DNA from: Pseudomonadota bacterium
Lineage (GTDB): Bacteria > Pseudomonadota > Gammaproteobacteria > Burkholderiales > Burkholderiaceae_C
Assembly: GCA_023442945.1 (NCBI GenBank)
Contig: JAEZWW010000107.1
Span: 124,001-188,000, forward strand
DNA: 64,000 bases
Direction: 5' to 3'
Part shown: piece by piece, positions 15,738-24,047 of the stretch
Layout: the number at the start of each line of letters is the position of its first letter
How positions within the stretch are numbered: the first letter of the stretch is position 1
Notes under the pieces: generated by a model
Database searches by the model: none
What the model was told of the DNA's origin: nothing
The model's input: only the letters and a program-made list of their open reading frames with translations
Made by a program: the position numbers and the translations under genes

Positions 15738-17039
15738 TCAGCGCAGGTTACTGGCCATGCGGGTGCGCATGCGGTGCACGTCCAGCGGCGTCACTTCCGG
15801 GGCGCCGTTGCCCCAGCTGGCGCGCAGGTAGGTCAGCACCGCGGCGATGTCGCGGTCGTTCAGCACCAGGGTGAAGGGCGGCATGCCGTAAGGCCGGGGG
15901 TGGCCGGCGGTGTCGGGGGCAAAACCGCCGTACAGCAGCACCTGCAGCAGGTTGTCGGTCTGCGCCATGGTCACGGCGCGGTTGCCGGCCAGCGGTGGGT
16001 AGGCGCCGCGCACACCCTGGCCCTGGGCGCCATGGCAGTCGACGCAGTGCTGCTGGTACAGCTTTTCGCCCGCCACCACGGCCGACGTGCGCACCGCCGC
16101 GCGGCTGGGCGCGGGCGCGGGGGCTTCGGTGGGCGGCAACATCTTCAGGTAAGTGGCCAGCGCGAGCAGGTCGTCGTCGACCATGTGTTGCGTGCCCTGG
16201 GTGACGACTTCGCCCATCGGCCCGCTGACCTGGCCGTGCGGCGCCACGCCGGTGCGCATCAGCGCCACGATGTCTTCCAGCGGCCAGTCGGCCATGCCGG
16301 CTTCGCGCGGGGACAGCAGCGACGGGGCGTACCAGCCTTCGCTGGCCATCAGGCCGCCGCCCAGGCTTTGCCAGTCGCCACCGCCCCAGCTGTCGCGCGG
16401 TGCGTGGCAAGCCGAGCAATGCGCGACCGCATAAGCCAGGTAGGCGCCGCGCACGACCGTGGGGCTGTTCTTCCCGGCGGCTGGCAGCGCGGGGGATTCG
16501 CCCACCTTGAAGTACAGCGCGCGCCACACCGCCAGCGCGGCCTGCGTGCCGTACGGCCAGCGCAGGTCGTGCTCGGGCACCTGGGTGCGCACCGGCTTCA
16601 GGCTGCGGAAGTGGGCGAACAGCGCGTCGGAATCCTCGCGCGTGAGCGCGGTGGTGTGCGTGTACGGGAAGGCGGGGTACAGCAGGCGGCCGTCGGCCCC
16701 GCGCCCGTGGTGCAGGGCGCGCCAGAAGGTGGCGGACGTCCATTGGCCGATGCCGGTGTCGGGATCGGGCGTGAGGTTGCTGGTGTAGAGCGTGCCGAAC
16801 GGCGTCGGGATGGCGCGCCCACCGGTGGCGGGCACGCCGCCGCGCATGGTGTGGCAGGCCATGCAGTTGCCGACGCGCGCCAGGTAGGCGCCGCGTTCCA
16901 CCTGCGCGGGGTCAATGCGCGTGGCGGTTTCCACGACGTTGACATCCACGCCGTCACCGAAGTTGAACCACCACAGCCAGGCGCTGGCCAGCAGCAACAG
17001 GGCGAGCAGGCCGCCGGCGATCCAGACCAGGCGCTTCAT
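15738..17039 (-). CDS. Triheme cytochrome c, dehydrogenase-subunit type
   Basis: 433 residues from the ATG at 17039. One N-terminal membrane anchor (residues 4-25) is followed by three c-type heme sites: CMACH at 59-63, CSACH at 208-212 and CVDCH at 332-336. The layout matches the cytochrome subunit of membrane alcohol/aldehyde/gluconate dehydrogenases, which passes electrons to the quinone pool or terminal oxidases. No dehydrogenase subunit is adjacent. Its ATG overlaps the stop of the diheme cytochrome gene by four bases (ATGA), so the two are cotranscribed. Periplasmic face of the inner membrane. Confidence 0.9.
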   Translation of the reverse strand: MKRLVWIAGGLLALLLLASAWLWWFNFGDGVDVNVVETATRIDPAQVERGAYLARVGNCMACHTMRGGVPATGGRAIPTPFGTLYTSNLTPDPDTGIGQWTSATFWRALHHGRGADGRLLYPAFPYTHTTALTREDSDALFAHFRSLKPVRTQVPEHDLRWPYGTQAALAVWRALYFKVGESPALPAAGKNSPTVVRGAYLAYAVAHCSACHAPRDSWGGGDWQSLGGGLMASEGWYAPSLLSPREAGMADWPLEDIVALMRTGVAPHGQVSGPMGEVVTQGTQHMVDDDLLALATYLKMLPPTEAPAPAPSRAAVRTSAVVAGEKLYQQHCVDCHGAQGQGVRGAYPPLAGNRAVTMAQTDNLLQVLLYGGFAPDTAGHPRPYGMPPFTLVLNDRDIAAVLTYLRASWGNGAPEVTPLDVHRMRTRMASNLR

Positions 17040-17797
17040 CGCGCGGCCCCGGGCAGCGGTGCGGTGCCGCATTTCAGGTCGGGCGCGCCGGCCGGCACTT
17101 CGGGCAGCTTGGGCGCGGGGTGCGGGTCGGCCGGCACCGGTTGGGTGGCCAGCCAGCTGACGACGGCGTAGGCGTCGCTGTCGGTCAGGCGGCGCACCAC
17201 GTCGGCCATGCAGTCGGGGGCATGGGCGCGGCGCTGGCCGGTGCGCCAGCCACCCAACTGGGCCATCAGGTAATCCAGCGGCAGGCCCAGCAGGCCGGGC
17301 ACCTGGGGCAGGGCGCCGGTCAGCGTCTGGCCGTGGCACTGCACGCAAGCGGGCAGGCGCAGGGCCGGGTCACCGTTCAACGCCAGGTCGCGCCCGCGTT
17401 GCAGCACCGCGGGGGCGGGGCGCTGGGCGGTGGCCGCCGGCGCCGGGTAGGGCACCTGCAGCGCGGCGAAGTGCTGAGCGATTTCGAACAGGTAGCTGTC
17501 GGACAGCGGATCGACCAGGCGGGTCATCAGCCCGTAGTGGCGGCGCCCGTCACGGAAGTTGAGCAGCTGGTTGTACAGGTAACCCGCCGGCTTGCCCGCC
17601 AGGCGCGGGTAATAGCCGTCCGGCCCGGCGCGGCCCTGGTCGCCGTGGCAGGCGGTGCAGGCCAGCGTGCGCTGGGCCATGTTGTCCTGGAACTGCGGCG
17701 CGGCCGACAGCGCAGGCGCCAGGGCGACCAGCACCCCGGCCAGTCCGGCGCGCCAGCTGGCGGCGATCCCACGGCGAATGCGCGATGCGGGCCCCAT
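17036..17797 (-). CDS. Diheme cytochrome c (c4-like)
   Basis: 253 residues from the ATG at 17797. A signal peptide (basic start, hydrophobic about 16-31) precedes two heme sites, CTACH at 47-51 and CVQCH at 151-155. The pattern YYPRLAGKPAGYLYNQLLNFRDG...HYGLM is typical of cytochrome c4-like proteins, which carry electrons in the periplasm. It starts 5 bases after the OmpA-like gene and overlaps the triheme cytochrome gene, so it sits in the middle of an operon. Confidence 0.9.
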   Translation of the reverse strand: MGPASRIRRGIAASWRAGLAGVLVALAPALSAAPQFQDNMAQRTLACTACHGDQGRAGPDGYYPRLAGKPAGYLYNQLLNFRDGRRHYGLMTRLVDPLSDSYLFEIAQHFAALQVPYPAPAATAQRPAPAVLQRGRDLALNGDPALRLPACVQCHGQTLTGALPQVPGLLGLPLDYLMAQLGGWRTGQRRAHAPDCMADVVRRLTDSDAYAVVSWLATQPVPADPHPAPKLPEVPAGAPDLKCGTAPLPGAAR

Positions 17798-17802
17798 GGC
17801 GG

Positions 17803-18405
17803 TCAGCGGATGGTGATTTCGGCGCGGCGGTTGCGCGGCTCGGCGGTGTTGTCGGGCACGGCGACCACCGGCTCGCGCTCACCCCGGCCCACGGCGTCGA
17901 CGCGGGCGCGGTCAAAACCCCGCTCGACCAGCAGGTCGCGGATGGCCGATGCGCGCTGCAGCGACAACTGGTCGTTGGACTCGAGCGAGCCGACGCTGTC
18001 GGTGTGGCCGGTCACGATGATCTCGCCGCCCGGCCGCGCGGTGGCGCGCGAAAGCACGTCGGACAGCTGGCCCATGGATTCGGCGGTCAGCTGCGCGCCA
18101 CCGGTTTCGAAGTAGAGCGTCAGCTTTTGTTCGGGCGCGGGCTGCGCGGCCAGCAGCTGCTGGTAGCGGCGCTGGACCTGCTCGGGCGTCAGCTGGTCGG
18201 TCTCCAGCGCTTGCTGCTGCGACACCTTGGCTTCGCTGTAGGGCGTGGACAGCACGGTGCTGGCTTCGCGCGTGCGCACTTCCACGGCGCCTTGCTTGCC
18301 GTCCTGCGGCAGCAGCACGACGCGCGTCGCGGGGGCGCAGCCGGCCAGCACGGCGCCCAGCACGGCCAGGGCCAGCAGGCGGGGGGCGGTGGTCAGCGCG
18401 CTCAT
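17803..18405 (-). CDS. OmpA-family lipoprotein
   Basis: 200 residues from the ATG at 18405, overlapping the FecR-domain gene's stop by four bases. A lipoprotein signal ends at Cys23 (GAVLAGC). A coil-like stretch (residues 60-90) leads into a C-terminal OmpA peptidoglycan-binding domain: LYFETGGAQLT, VTGHTDSVGSLESNDQLSLQRASAIRDLL and a closing NRRAEITIR. It would tether the outer membrane to the cell wall. Confidence 0.9.
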   Translation of the reverse strand: MSALTTAPRLLALAVLGAVLAGCAPATRVVLLPQDGKQGAVEVRTREASTVLSTPYSEAKVSQQQALETDQLTPEQVQRRYQQLLAAQPAPEQKLTLYFETGGAQLTAESMGQLSDVLSRATARPGGEIIVTGHTDSVGSLESNDQLSLQRASAIRDLLVERGFDRARVDAVGRGEREPVVAVPDNTAEPRNRRAEITIR

Positions 18406-18917
18406 GGGTTTTCTTCCACGATGAAGTCGGTGCCGCGCACGCCGATCACGGTGGTCGGCGTGGTGACCTTGACTTGCTCGGGCTTGACCTTGGCGATCAG
18501 GCCCGTCACCACGCGCAGGCTGCCGCGCGCCAGGCTGACCAGCAGGTTGCCGTCCTGCGTGGTGGGGTCGAATTCAAACGCCGCCAGGTCGACCGAGCTT
18601 TCCGGGCCCATCGCCAGCACGGTGCCGTCCTTCAGGGTCAGGGCGGCGGTGCTTTTGGGGCCCGTGAGCACGCGGTCGGCGGCCATCAGCGCGCCACCCA
18701 CCACCGCGGCGCTGCGCACGTTGCCGCGCACCACCGTCACATCGCCTTGCACGGTCTTGAACGTGCCCTGGCGCGCATCGCCGGTGACGGCCGCGGTGCG
18801 CGCAGCCGCCGACGCGGCCGGTGCCGGAGCGGGTGCGGGCTGCGCAAAGGCCGCCGAAGCGGCCAGCCAACCGGCGCAGCCCAAAAACTGGGCAGTCGTG
18901 ACAAATCGGGGGGACAT
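18402..18917 (-). CDS. FecR-domain exported protein
   Basis: 171 residues from the ATG at 18917, with GGAGAAG upstream. A signal peptide ends near AFAQ; an Ala/Pro linker precedes a FecR-type domain (GDVTVVRGNVRSAAVVGGALMAADRVLTG, LKDGTVLAMGPESSVDL, VTTPTTVIGVRGTDF). It lacks the cytoplasmic anti-sigma part of true FecR, so it is a periplasmic member of the family. First gene of an operon with the OmpA lipoprotein and two cytochromes; in relatives such FecR-OmpA pairs often accompany sensor proteins, not cytochromes. Confidence 0.85.
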   Translation of the reverse strand: MSPRFVTTAQFLGCAGWLAASAAFAQPAPAPAPAASAAARTAAVTGDARQGTFKTVQGDVTVVRGNVRSAAVVGGALMAADRVLTGPKSTAALTLKDGTVLAMGPESSVDLAAFEFDPTTQDGNLLVSLARGSLRVVTGLIAKVKPEQVKVTTPTTVIGVRGTDFIVEENP

Positions 18918-19102
18918 GGTGTTCTTCTTCTCCAGGGGCGCCGGGCCTGGTGGGCGGGCGCCAAAAGTGTGGTGCGCCGATGGTACCAGCGGGGGCGTGC
19001 GCGGGGTGCATGCCAGCGGCGACAATCACCTTCCCGGACGGGCGTTTCGCACCCACCCGGTTTGCACGCCCACCGACCGCCTCCCCCACCGCCACCGCCA
19101 CC

Positions 19103-20146
19103 GTGACCCTTGTTCTCGCCCCCATGGAAGGCCTGCTGGACCACGGCCTGCGCGACATCCTGACGCGCGCCGGGGGCGTGGACCGCTGCGTGTCCGAATT
19201 CATCCGCATCACCGACCAGCTGTTGCCGCCCCGCAGCTTCATCCGCGTGGTGCCCGAGCTGCTGCGCGGCAGCCGCACGCGATCAGGCGTGCCGGTGCGG
19301 CCGCAGCTGCTGGGCTCCGACCCGGTCTGTGTGGCCGAGAACGCGGCGCGCCTGGCCGAGCTGGCGCCGGCCGGGATCGACCTGAACTTCGGCTGCCCCG
19401 CCAAGACCGTCAACCGCCACCGCGGCGGCGCCGTGCTGTTGAACGAGCCCGAGCTGGTCCACGCCATTGTTTCTGCCGTGCGCCGCGCGGTGCCGGCGCA
19501 CATTCCGGTGTCGGCCAAGATGCGCCTGGGCTACGAGGACGACGGTCCCATGCTCGACTGCGCCCGCGCCATCGAAGCTGCGGGCGCGAGCGAGCTGGCC
19601 GTGCACGCGCGCACCAAGGCGCAGGGTTACAAGCCGCCCGCGTACTGGGACGCCATCGCCCGCATCCGCGCCGAGGTGCGCCTGCCGATGATCGCCAACG
19701 GCGACATCTGGAACGTGGCCGACGCCTGGCGCTGCCGCGCCGAAACCGGCTGCGACGACCTGATGCTGGGCCGCAGCATGGTGCGCCGCCCCGGCCTGGC
19801 GCTGGCGATTGCGCAGAGCCGGGCGCCGCAGGACGCGCCCGCCGACACCGCAGAAGGCGCGCCGTCCGACACCGACCCGGCCGTGCGCGCCCTACCATGG
19901 CGCCGCATCGAGCCGCTGCTGGTGGACTTCTGGGCCGACGTGAGCGGGCGCGTGGAGCGCCGCCACCGGGCCGGGCGTCTCAAGCTGTGGCTGACCTACC
20001 TGCGGCACGCCTACCCGGAAGCCGATCAGGCCTTCGACGCGCTGCGCCGCATCAACGACGCGCCCGCGATCGATGCCTGGATACTATCGATTCAGGAGCG
20101 GCTTGCGCAGGTGGTTATAGGGCCAGAGCCCGAATTGATTGCTTAA
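19103..20146 (+). CDS. dusC: tRNA-dihydrouridine synthase (DusC-type)
   Basis: 347 residues from the GTG at 19103 (VTLVLAPMEGLLD, the family's usual start); an ATG at 19010 would add 31 Pro/Thr-rich residues. The FMN-dependent enzyme reduces a uridine in tRNA. Key parts: LAPMEG at the start, DLNFGCPAKTVNRHRGGA with the catalytic Cys, SAKMRLGYED, VHARTKAQGY and MIANGDIWN. The last about 20 residues (WILSIQERLAQVV...) are encoded by inverted repeat copy 8, so the C-terminus is repeat-derived. Divergent from the FecR gene. Confidence 0.9.
   Translation: MTLVLAPMEGLLDHGLRDILTRAGGVDRCVSEFIRITDQLLPPRSFIRVVPELLRGSRTRSGVPVRPQLLGSDPVCVAENAARLAELAPAGIDLNFGCPAKTVNRHRGGAVLLNEPELVHAIVSAVRRAVPAHIPVSAKMRLGYEDDGPMLDCARAIEAAGASELAVHARTKAQGYKPPAYWDAIARIRAEVRLPMIANGDIWNVADAWRCRAETGCDDLMLGRSMVRRPGLALAIAQSRAPQDAPADTAEGAPSDTDPAVRALPWRRIEPLLVDFWADVSGRVERRHRAGRLKLWLTYLRHAYPEADQAFDALRRINDAPAIDAWILSIQERLAQVVIGPEPELIA
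20081..20140 (-). repeat. Dispersed palindromic repeat, copy 8 (inverted, in dusC end)
   Basis: ATACTATCGATTCAGGAG, then GCTTGCGCAGGTGGTTATAG, then GGCCAGAGCCCGAATTGATT. It lies inside the last codons of dusC and ends 7 bases before the end of the stop codon. Confidence 0.85.
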
Positions 20147-20209
20147 CCGGGCCAACACACTGGTCCGGCCGTTTTTCTGCTGTTCTGATCTTCTCTGAAG
20201 GGTTCATCT

Positions 20210-21181
20210 GTGGCTTCCAGCCTACTTTTGCTGATCGACGACATCGCCGCCGTTCTGGACGACGTGGCCGTCATGTCCAAAGTCGCGGCGCGCAAGTCCG
20301 CCGCCATGGCCGACGACGTGGCCGTGCTGACCAAGCTGTCCGCCCAGAAAACCGCCGGCGTGCTGGGCGATGACCTGGCGCTGAACGCGCAGCAGGTCAC
20401 CGGCGTCAGCGCCAACCGCGAAATCCCCGTGGTCTGGCAGGTCGCCAAGGGCTCGCTGGTCAACAAGGCCATCCTGGTGCCGGCGGCGCTGGCCATCAGC
20501 GCCTTCGCGCCCTGGGCCGTCACGCCGCTCTTGATGGTTGGCGGCGCCTTCCTGTGCTTTGAGGGCTTTGAAAAAGTCGCCCACAAGTTCCTGCACAAGG
20601 AAGAGGCCGACCACCAGGACGACGAACTGAAAGCCGCCCTGGCCGACCCCAATGTCGACCTGGCCGCCATGGAAAAGGACAAGATCAAGGGCGCCGTGCG
20701 CACCGACTTCATCCTGTCGGCCGAGATCATCGCCATCACCCTGGGCACCGTCGCCGGGCAGGACTTCTGGACCCAGCTGGCCGTGCTGACCGGCATCGCG
20801 CTGATCATGACCGTGGGCGTTTACGGCCTGGTCGGCGGCATCGTCAAGCTGGACGACCTGGGCCTGTGGCTCAGCCAAAAAGCCAGCAGCACCGCGCAGG
20901 CGATCGGTCGCGGCATTCTGTGGCTGGCACCGTGGCTGATGAAGTTCTTGTCGGTGGCCGGCACCGCCGCCATGTTCCTGGTCGGCGGCGGCATCATCGT
21001 CCACGGCATCCCCGCGCTGCACCACCTGGTCACCGACTGGAAGACCGCCGCTGGCGGCATCGGCTGGCTGGTCGAGATGCTGGCCAACGCCGGCGTCGGC
21101 ATCGTCACCGGCGGCATCGTCGTGGCGGCGGTCACGCTGTTCCAGAAGCTGCGCGGCAAGAAGCCGGCGGCGGCGCATTGA
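20210..21181 (+). CDS. DUF808 (YedI-like) inner membrane protein
   Basis: 323 residues from a GTG at 20210 with GAAGGG upstream. The N-terminus SSLLLLIDDIAAVLDDVAVMSKVAARKSAAMADDVAV is the DUF808/YedI signature, followed by VTGVSANREIPVVWQVAKGSLVNK. Five or so hydrophobic helices lie in residues 90-125, 175-215 and 235-310. Family function is unknown. Located in the inner membrane. It follows dusC by 63 bases and may share its transcript. Repeat copy 9 lies just downstream. Confidence 0.9.
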   Translation: MASSLLLLIDDIAAVLDDVAVMSKVAARKSAAMADDVAVLTKLSAQKTAGVLGDDLALNAQQVTGVSANREIPVVWQVAKGSLVNKAILVPAALAISAFAPWAVTPLLMVGGAFLCFEGFEKVAHKFLHKEEADHQDDELKAALADPNVDLAAMEKDKIKGAVRTDFILSAEIIAITLGTVAGQDFWTQLAVLTGIALIMTVGVYGLVGGIVKLDDLGLWLSQKASSTAQAIGRGILWLAPWLMKFLSVAGTAAMFLVGGGIIVHGIPALHHLVTDWKTAAGGIGWLVEMLANAGVGIVTGGIVVAAVTLFQKLRGKKPAAAH

Positions 21182-21185
21182 AACG

Positions 21186-21251
21186 GTTTTCAAGCGTTTT
21201 CGGGCGCCAGCCCTAGAAACATCTGCGCGACCAGCTACGAATGTGATAGCG
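21186..21251 (+). repeat. Dispersed palindromic repeat, copy 9
   Basis: Full-length copy with a TTTCAAGCGTTTTCGG flank, GCGCCAGCCCTAGAAAC, CTGCGCGACCAGCTAC and closing GTGATAGC. It starts 4 bases after the DUF808 gene's stop. Confidence 0.9.
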
Positions 21252-21464
21252 ATTCCCGCAGCTTGACGGGCTGAGCGTGTCGCAGGTGGCGCGTGGCAGG
21301 GCACCCCGGTGTTAGCGCCTGCGACGCGGCGGCGGACCCGCCAGGAGCGGGGCCCCACGCTCCCGCCTCCAGGCCCGCGTCGAGCGTGGTCACCCGAGCC
21401 TCTCCCACCAAACGGATCGCTCCCGAAGCGGCCCATGCCGCCTGGCGATGGCATCATCCGCCCC

Positions 21465-22184
21465 ATGTGGAAACGCCTTCCATCGTGGTTGGGCGGCTCG
21501 CCCAAGCCCGCCCAACCCGCCCCCACCGACGATGGCCCAACCGCCTTCCGGGCCGCGGTTCAGCGCTATCCGGCCCACGTCGCCCCGCACCTCGGCTACG
21601 CGCGTGAGCTCACGCCGGAGCAGGCGCAAGCCAACCTGGACTGGTTTCTGGCCTCGTTGCCCGAACGGCTGCAGGTGCTGGACGTGCTGTTGGCCGAGTT
21701 CGGCGTCCCCGCCCAACCCGCCGCCGACACGCCCGAGGCCCGGCAGGTCTGGATCGGCCAGCTGATCGACTGGACCCGCCGCTGCTGGCCGCCGCAACCT
21801 TACCGGCCGGAGCACCAGGCCACCGACGAATGGCTGCGCCTGCCGCGCACCGGCGACGACGCCATCTTCAGCGTGACGCTGGACCTGGCGACGCGCATGG
21901 GCGAGGTGGTGCGCGCTGCCTGCCCGGATTGGCGCTGGGGCCTGGACATGACGGCCGCCAGCCTGCGCGGGCCGTATCTCACGTCGCGCCGCGTCGTTTT
22001 GACGACGGCACCGTTGGGGACCAAGCGTATTCGGTTGACCGACGACATGGAAGCAGGTGTCGTTGATCGCTACCAGCATCCCGGCAATTTCGACTATTCA
22101 GCGCCCTTGCATCTCGACCCTTGGTGGGTCAACTTTGAAGATGCTTGCACGGGCAGAGAAGTCGCTTTTTTCGAGGAGGCTTGA
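21465..22184 (+). CDS. Hypothetical protein, first of a tandem pair
   Basis: 239 residues from the ATG at 21465. No recognised domain and no signal peptide. Distinctive parts are RYPAHVAPHLGYARELTPEQAQANLDWF (near 35-62), WIGQLIDWTRRCWPPQPYRPEH and a C-terminal LDPWWVNFEDACTGRE. It is about 80 percent identical by eye to the next gene, so the two arose by a local duplication. They differ most in the N-terminal 30 and C-terminal 50 residues. Soluble, Trp-rich. A role as an immunity or accessory factor is only a guess from the duplication. Confidence 0.7.
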   Translation: MWKRLPSWLGGSPKPAQPAPTDDGPTAFRAAVQRYPAHVAPHLGYARELTPEQAQANLDWFLASLPERLQVLDVLLAEFGVPAQPAADTPEARQVWIGQLIDWTRRCWPPQPYRPEHQATDEWLRLPRTGDDAIFSVTLDLATRMGEVVRAACPDWRWGLDMTAASLRGPYLTSRRVVLTTAPLGTKRIRLTDDMEAGVVDRYQHPGNFDYSAPLHLDPWWVNFEDACTGREVAFFEEA

Positions 22185-22282
22185 CCATGGTTGGCGTGGG
22201 GCGCGTCCAAACCTTCCGACTGAGTCGGCTATCGAGGGCTACCGTACGCGCGCAAGCGGCAGGCATCGGGCATCATCGCGCC

Positions 22283-23008
22283 ATGTTCGAGCGCATCAAG
22301 ACTTGGCTGGGCGGCGCGCAGTCCCCATCCCCCGCGGGAGTGCCCTCTGACGGCGCCGCGCGCACCGAATTCCGGCAAGCGCTTCAGCGCTATCCGGCCC
22401 ACGCCGCGCCGAACGCCGGCTACGCGCGTGAGCTCACGCCGGAACAAGCCCAAGCCAACCTCGACTGGTTTCTGGCCTCGCTCCCTGAGCGCTTGCAGGC
22501 GCTCGAAGGCTTGTTGGCCGCCTTCGGGGTCCCCGCCCAGCCTGCCGCCATCACGCCCGAGGCCCGACAGGTCTGGATCGGCCAACTGATCGACTGGACC
22601 CGCCGCTGCTGGCCGCCCCAGCCTTACCGGCCGGAGCATCTGGCCACCGACGACTGGCTGCGCCTGCCGCGCACCGGCGACGAAGCCATCTTCAGCGTCA
22701 CCCTGGACCTGGCCACGCGCATGGGCGAGGTGGTGCGCGCCGCCTGCCCGTCATGGCGCTGGGGCCTGGACATGACGGCCGCCAGCCTGCGCGGGCCATA
22801 TCTCACGTCGCGCCGCGTCGTTTTGACCACGGCGCCGCTTGGGCCGAAGCGCGTTCGCTTGGTTCGCGACTGGGAGGCGGAGGTGGTCGCGCGCTACAAG
22901 CGGGCGGGCAGCATCGACTACGCGGCGGCGCTGCCGTTTGACCCTTGGTGGATCAATTTCGAGGATGCCTGCACCGGCAGGTCGATCCGGATGTTGGCGC
23001 AGGGTTAG
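22283..23008 (+). CDS. Hypothetical protein, second of a tandem pair
   Basis: 241 residues from the ATG at 22283. The body is nearly the same as the upstream copy (YARELTPEQAQANLDWFLASLPERL, WTRRCWPPQPYRPEHLATDDWLRLPRTGDEAIFSVTLDLATRMGEVVRAACP). The N-terminus (MFERIKTWLGGAQ) and the segment after LTTAPLGPKRVRL diverge, while the end returns to a conserved FDPWWINFEDACTGR. The high nucleotide identity of the middle part suggests recent duplication or ongoing gene conversion. Confidence 0.7.
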   Translation: MFERIKTWLGGAQSPSPAGVPSDGAARTEFRQALQRYPAHAAPNAGYARELTPEQAQANLDWFLASLPERLQALEGLLAAFGVPAQPAAITPEARQVWIGQLIDWTRRCWPPQPYRPEHLATDDWLRLPRTGDEAIFSVTLDLATRMGEVVRAACPSWRWGLDMTAASLRGPYLTSRRVVLTTAPLGPKRVRLVRDWEAEVVARYKRAGSIDYAAALPFDPWWINFEDACTGRSIRMLAQG

Positions 23009-23061
23009 GGGCCGGCTTCTGTCGTTGGCGGGTTTCGGCGCAACAAGGTCCGGCAAAACTT

Positions 23062-23508
23062 ATGAGCTTGATCAACCACACCGGCCCACATTGGCGCGTC
23101 GATCTGCCGGGCGACTGGACACGCCGCGAAGACCGCGACGGGGTGCCGTATTTCGAGTCGGCTCATGACCATGCGGGCCTGTATATCGCAGCTGTGAACA
23201 TCCACTCGATCGACCGTGCCGTGGAAGACGTTCTGCAGGAGTTTGTCGATTCCACAGCAGCCGGGCAGGACACCATTCCTGGGTATGCCTGGGTCCACCA
23301 AACGCACCGATTGGGTGATGGCGATTGGCTGCTCGAAAGCACGGAGGCGTCGCAGGGCCATCGCATTCTGACGCGCTTTATCGTGGTCTTGCCTTTGGTG
23401 CTATACGCGTCGTTTCATGACTACGATTTCATCGACGTCGCGACGTCGAACGCGCGCTTAGGCCCCTCGCTGCAAGCGGTTTGGCTGACCGATCTGGGTG
23501 TCTCTTAA
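23062..23508 (+). CDS. Hypothetical protein, first of a second tandem pair
   Basis: 148 residues from the ATG at 23062 (MSLINHTGPHWRVDLPGDW). Beta-rich and soluble: GVPYFESAHDHAGLYIAAV, GDWLLESTEASQGHRILTRF, LPLVLYASFHDYDF. The order of strands with a DLPxDW start recalls DUF1795/DcrB-like folds, but I cannot confirm it. About 45-50 percent identical by eye to the gene at 23559. It follows the first tandem pair on the same strand with a 53-base gap. Confidence 0.7.
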   Translation: MSLINHTGPHWRVDLPGDWTRREDRDGVPYFESAHDHAGLYIAAVNIHSIDRAVEDVLQEFVDSTAAGQDTIPGYAWVHQTHRLGDGDWLLESTEASQGHRILTRFIVVLPLVLYASFHDYDFIDVATSNARLGPSLQAVWLTDLGVS

Positions 23509-23558
23509 GTGCCTGCCGCGGCGCGCCTCGAAGCATGCCCTTTGCAGGATCTCGAACC

Positions 23559-23999
23559 GTGACCTTGACAACACACAACGGCCCGCACTGGCAGATCGAC
23601 CTGCCCAGCGACTGGACGCTGCGTGACAACAGCGACGGCGTCGCGTACTTTGAAGCGGCGGACGGCAGCGCGGGCCTGTACATCGCGGTGTGGGACACGC
23701 ACATCACCGACCGCCCGGTGGCCGAGGTGCTGGACGACTTCGTGGCCGGGTCGGTGCAGGGGCAGGACAACATCCCGGACAGCAGCTGGTCGCGCCAGAT
23801 CACGCGGCTGGAAGAGGGCGATTGGATCCTGGACGCCGTGTGGGCCGAGCAGCGGCACCGCATTCTGACGCGCTACATGGCGGGCTTGCCGCTGGTGCTG
23901 AGTGCGTCGTTTCACGACTACCAGTTCAGCTCGGTGGCGGCATCGAACGCGCGGTTTGGGCCGTCGCTGGAGTCGATCTGGTTGCTGTACGACCAGTGA
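23559..23999 (+). CDS. Hypothetical protein, second of a second tandem pair
   Basis: 146 residues from the GTG at 23559, chosen because VTLTTHNGPHWQIDLPSDW aligns with the start of its paralogue and AGGA lies upstream. Shared blocks with the gene at 23062 include GPHW.IDLP.DW, AGLYIAV, HRILTRY and LPLVLSASFHDY. An older duplication than the 21.4-23.0 kb pair, judging by divergence. Function unknown. Confidence 0.7.
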   Translation: MTLTTHNGPHWQIDLPSDWTLRDNSDGVAYFEAADGSAGLYIAVWDTHITDRPVAEVLDDFVAGSVQGQDNIPDSSWSRQITRLEEGDWILDAVWAEQRHRILTRYMAGLPLVLSASFHDYQFSSVAASNARFGPSLESIWLLYDQ

Positions 24000-24047
24000 G
24001 GTAGACGCACGGCGCCGCTGTGGCCCCACGGTGTACGCTTGGCCATC

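Noticed and set aside
17785..20373. Very long plus-strand frame across FecR/OmpA genes and dusC
   Set aside because: No family similarity; it crosses real genes in other frames.
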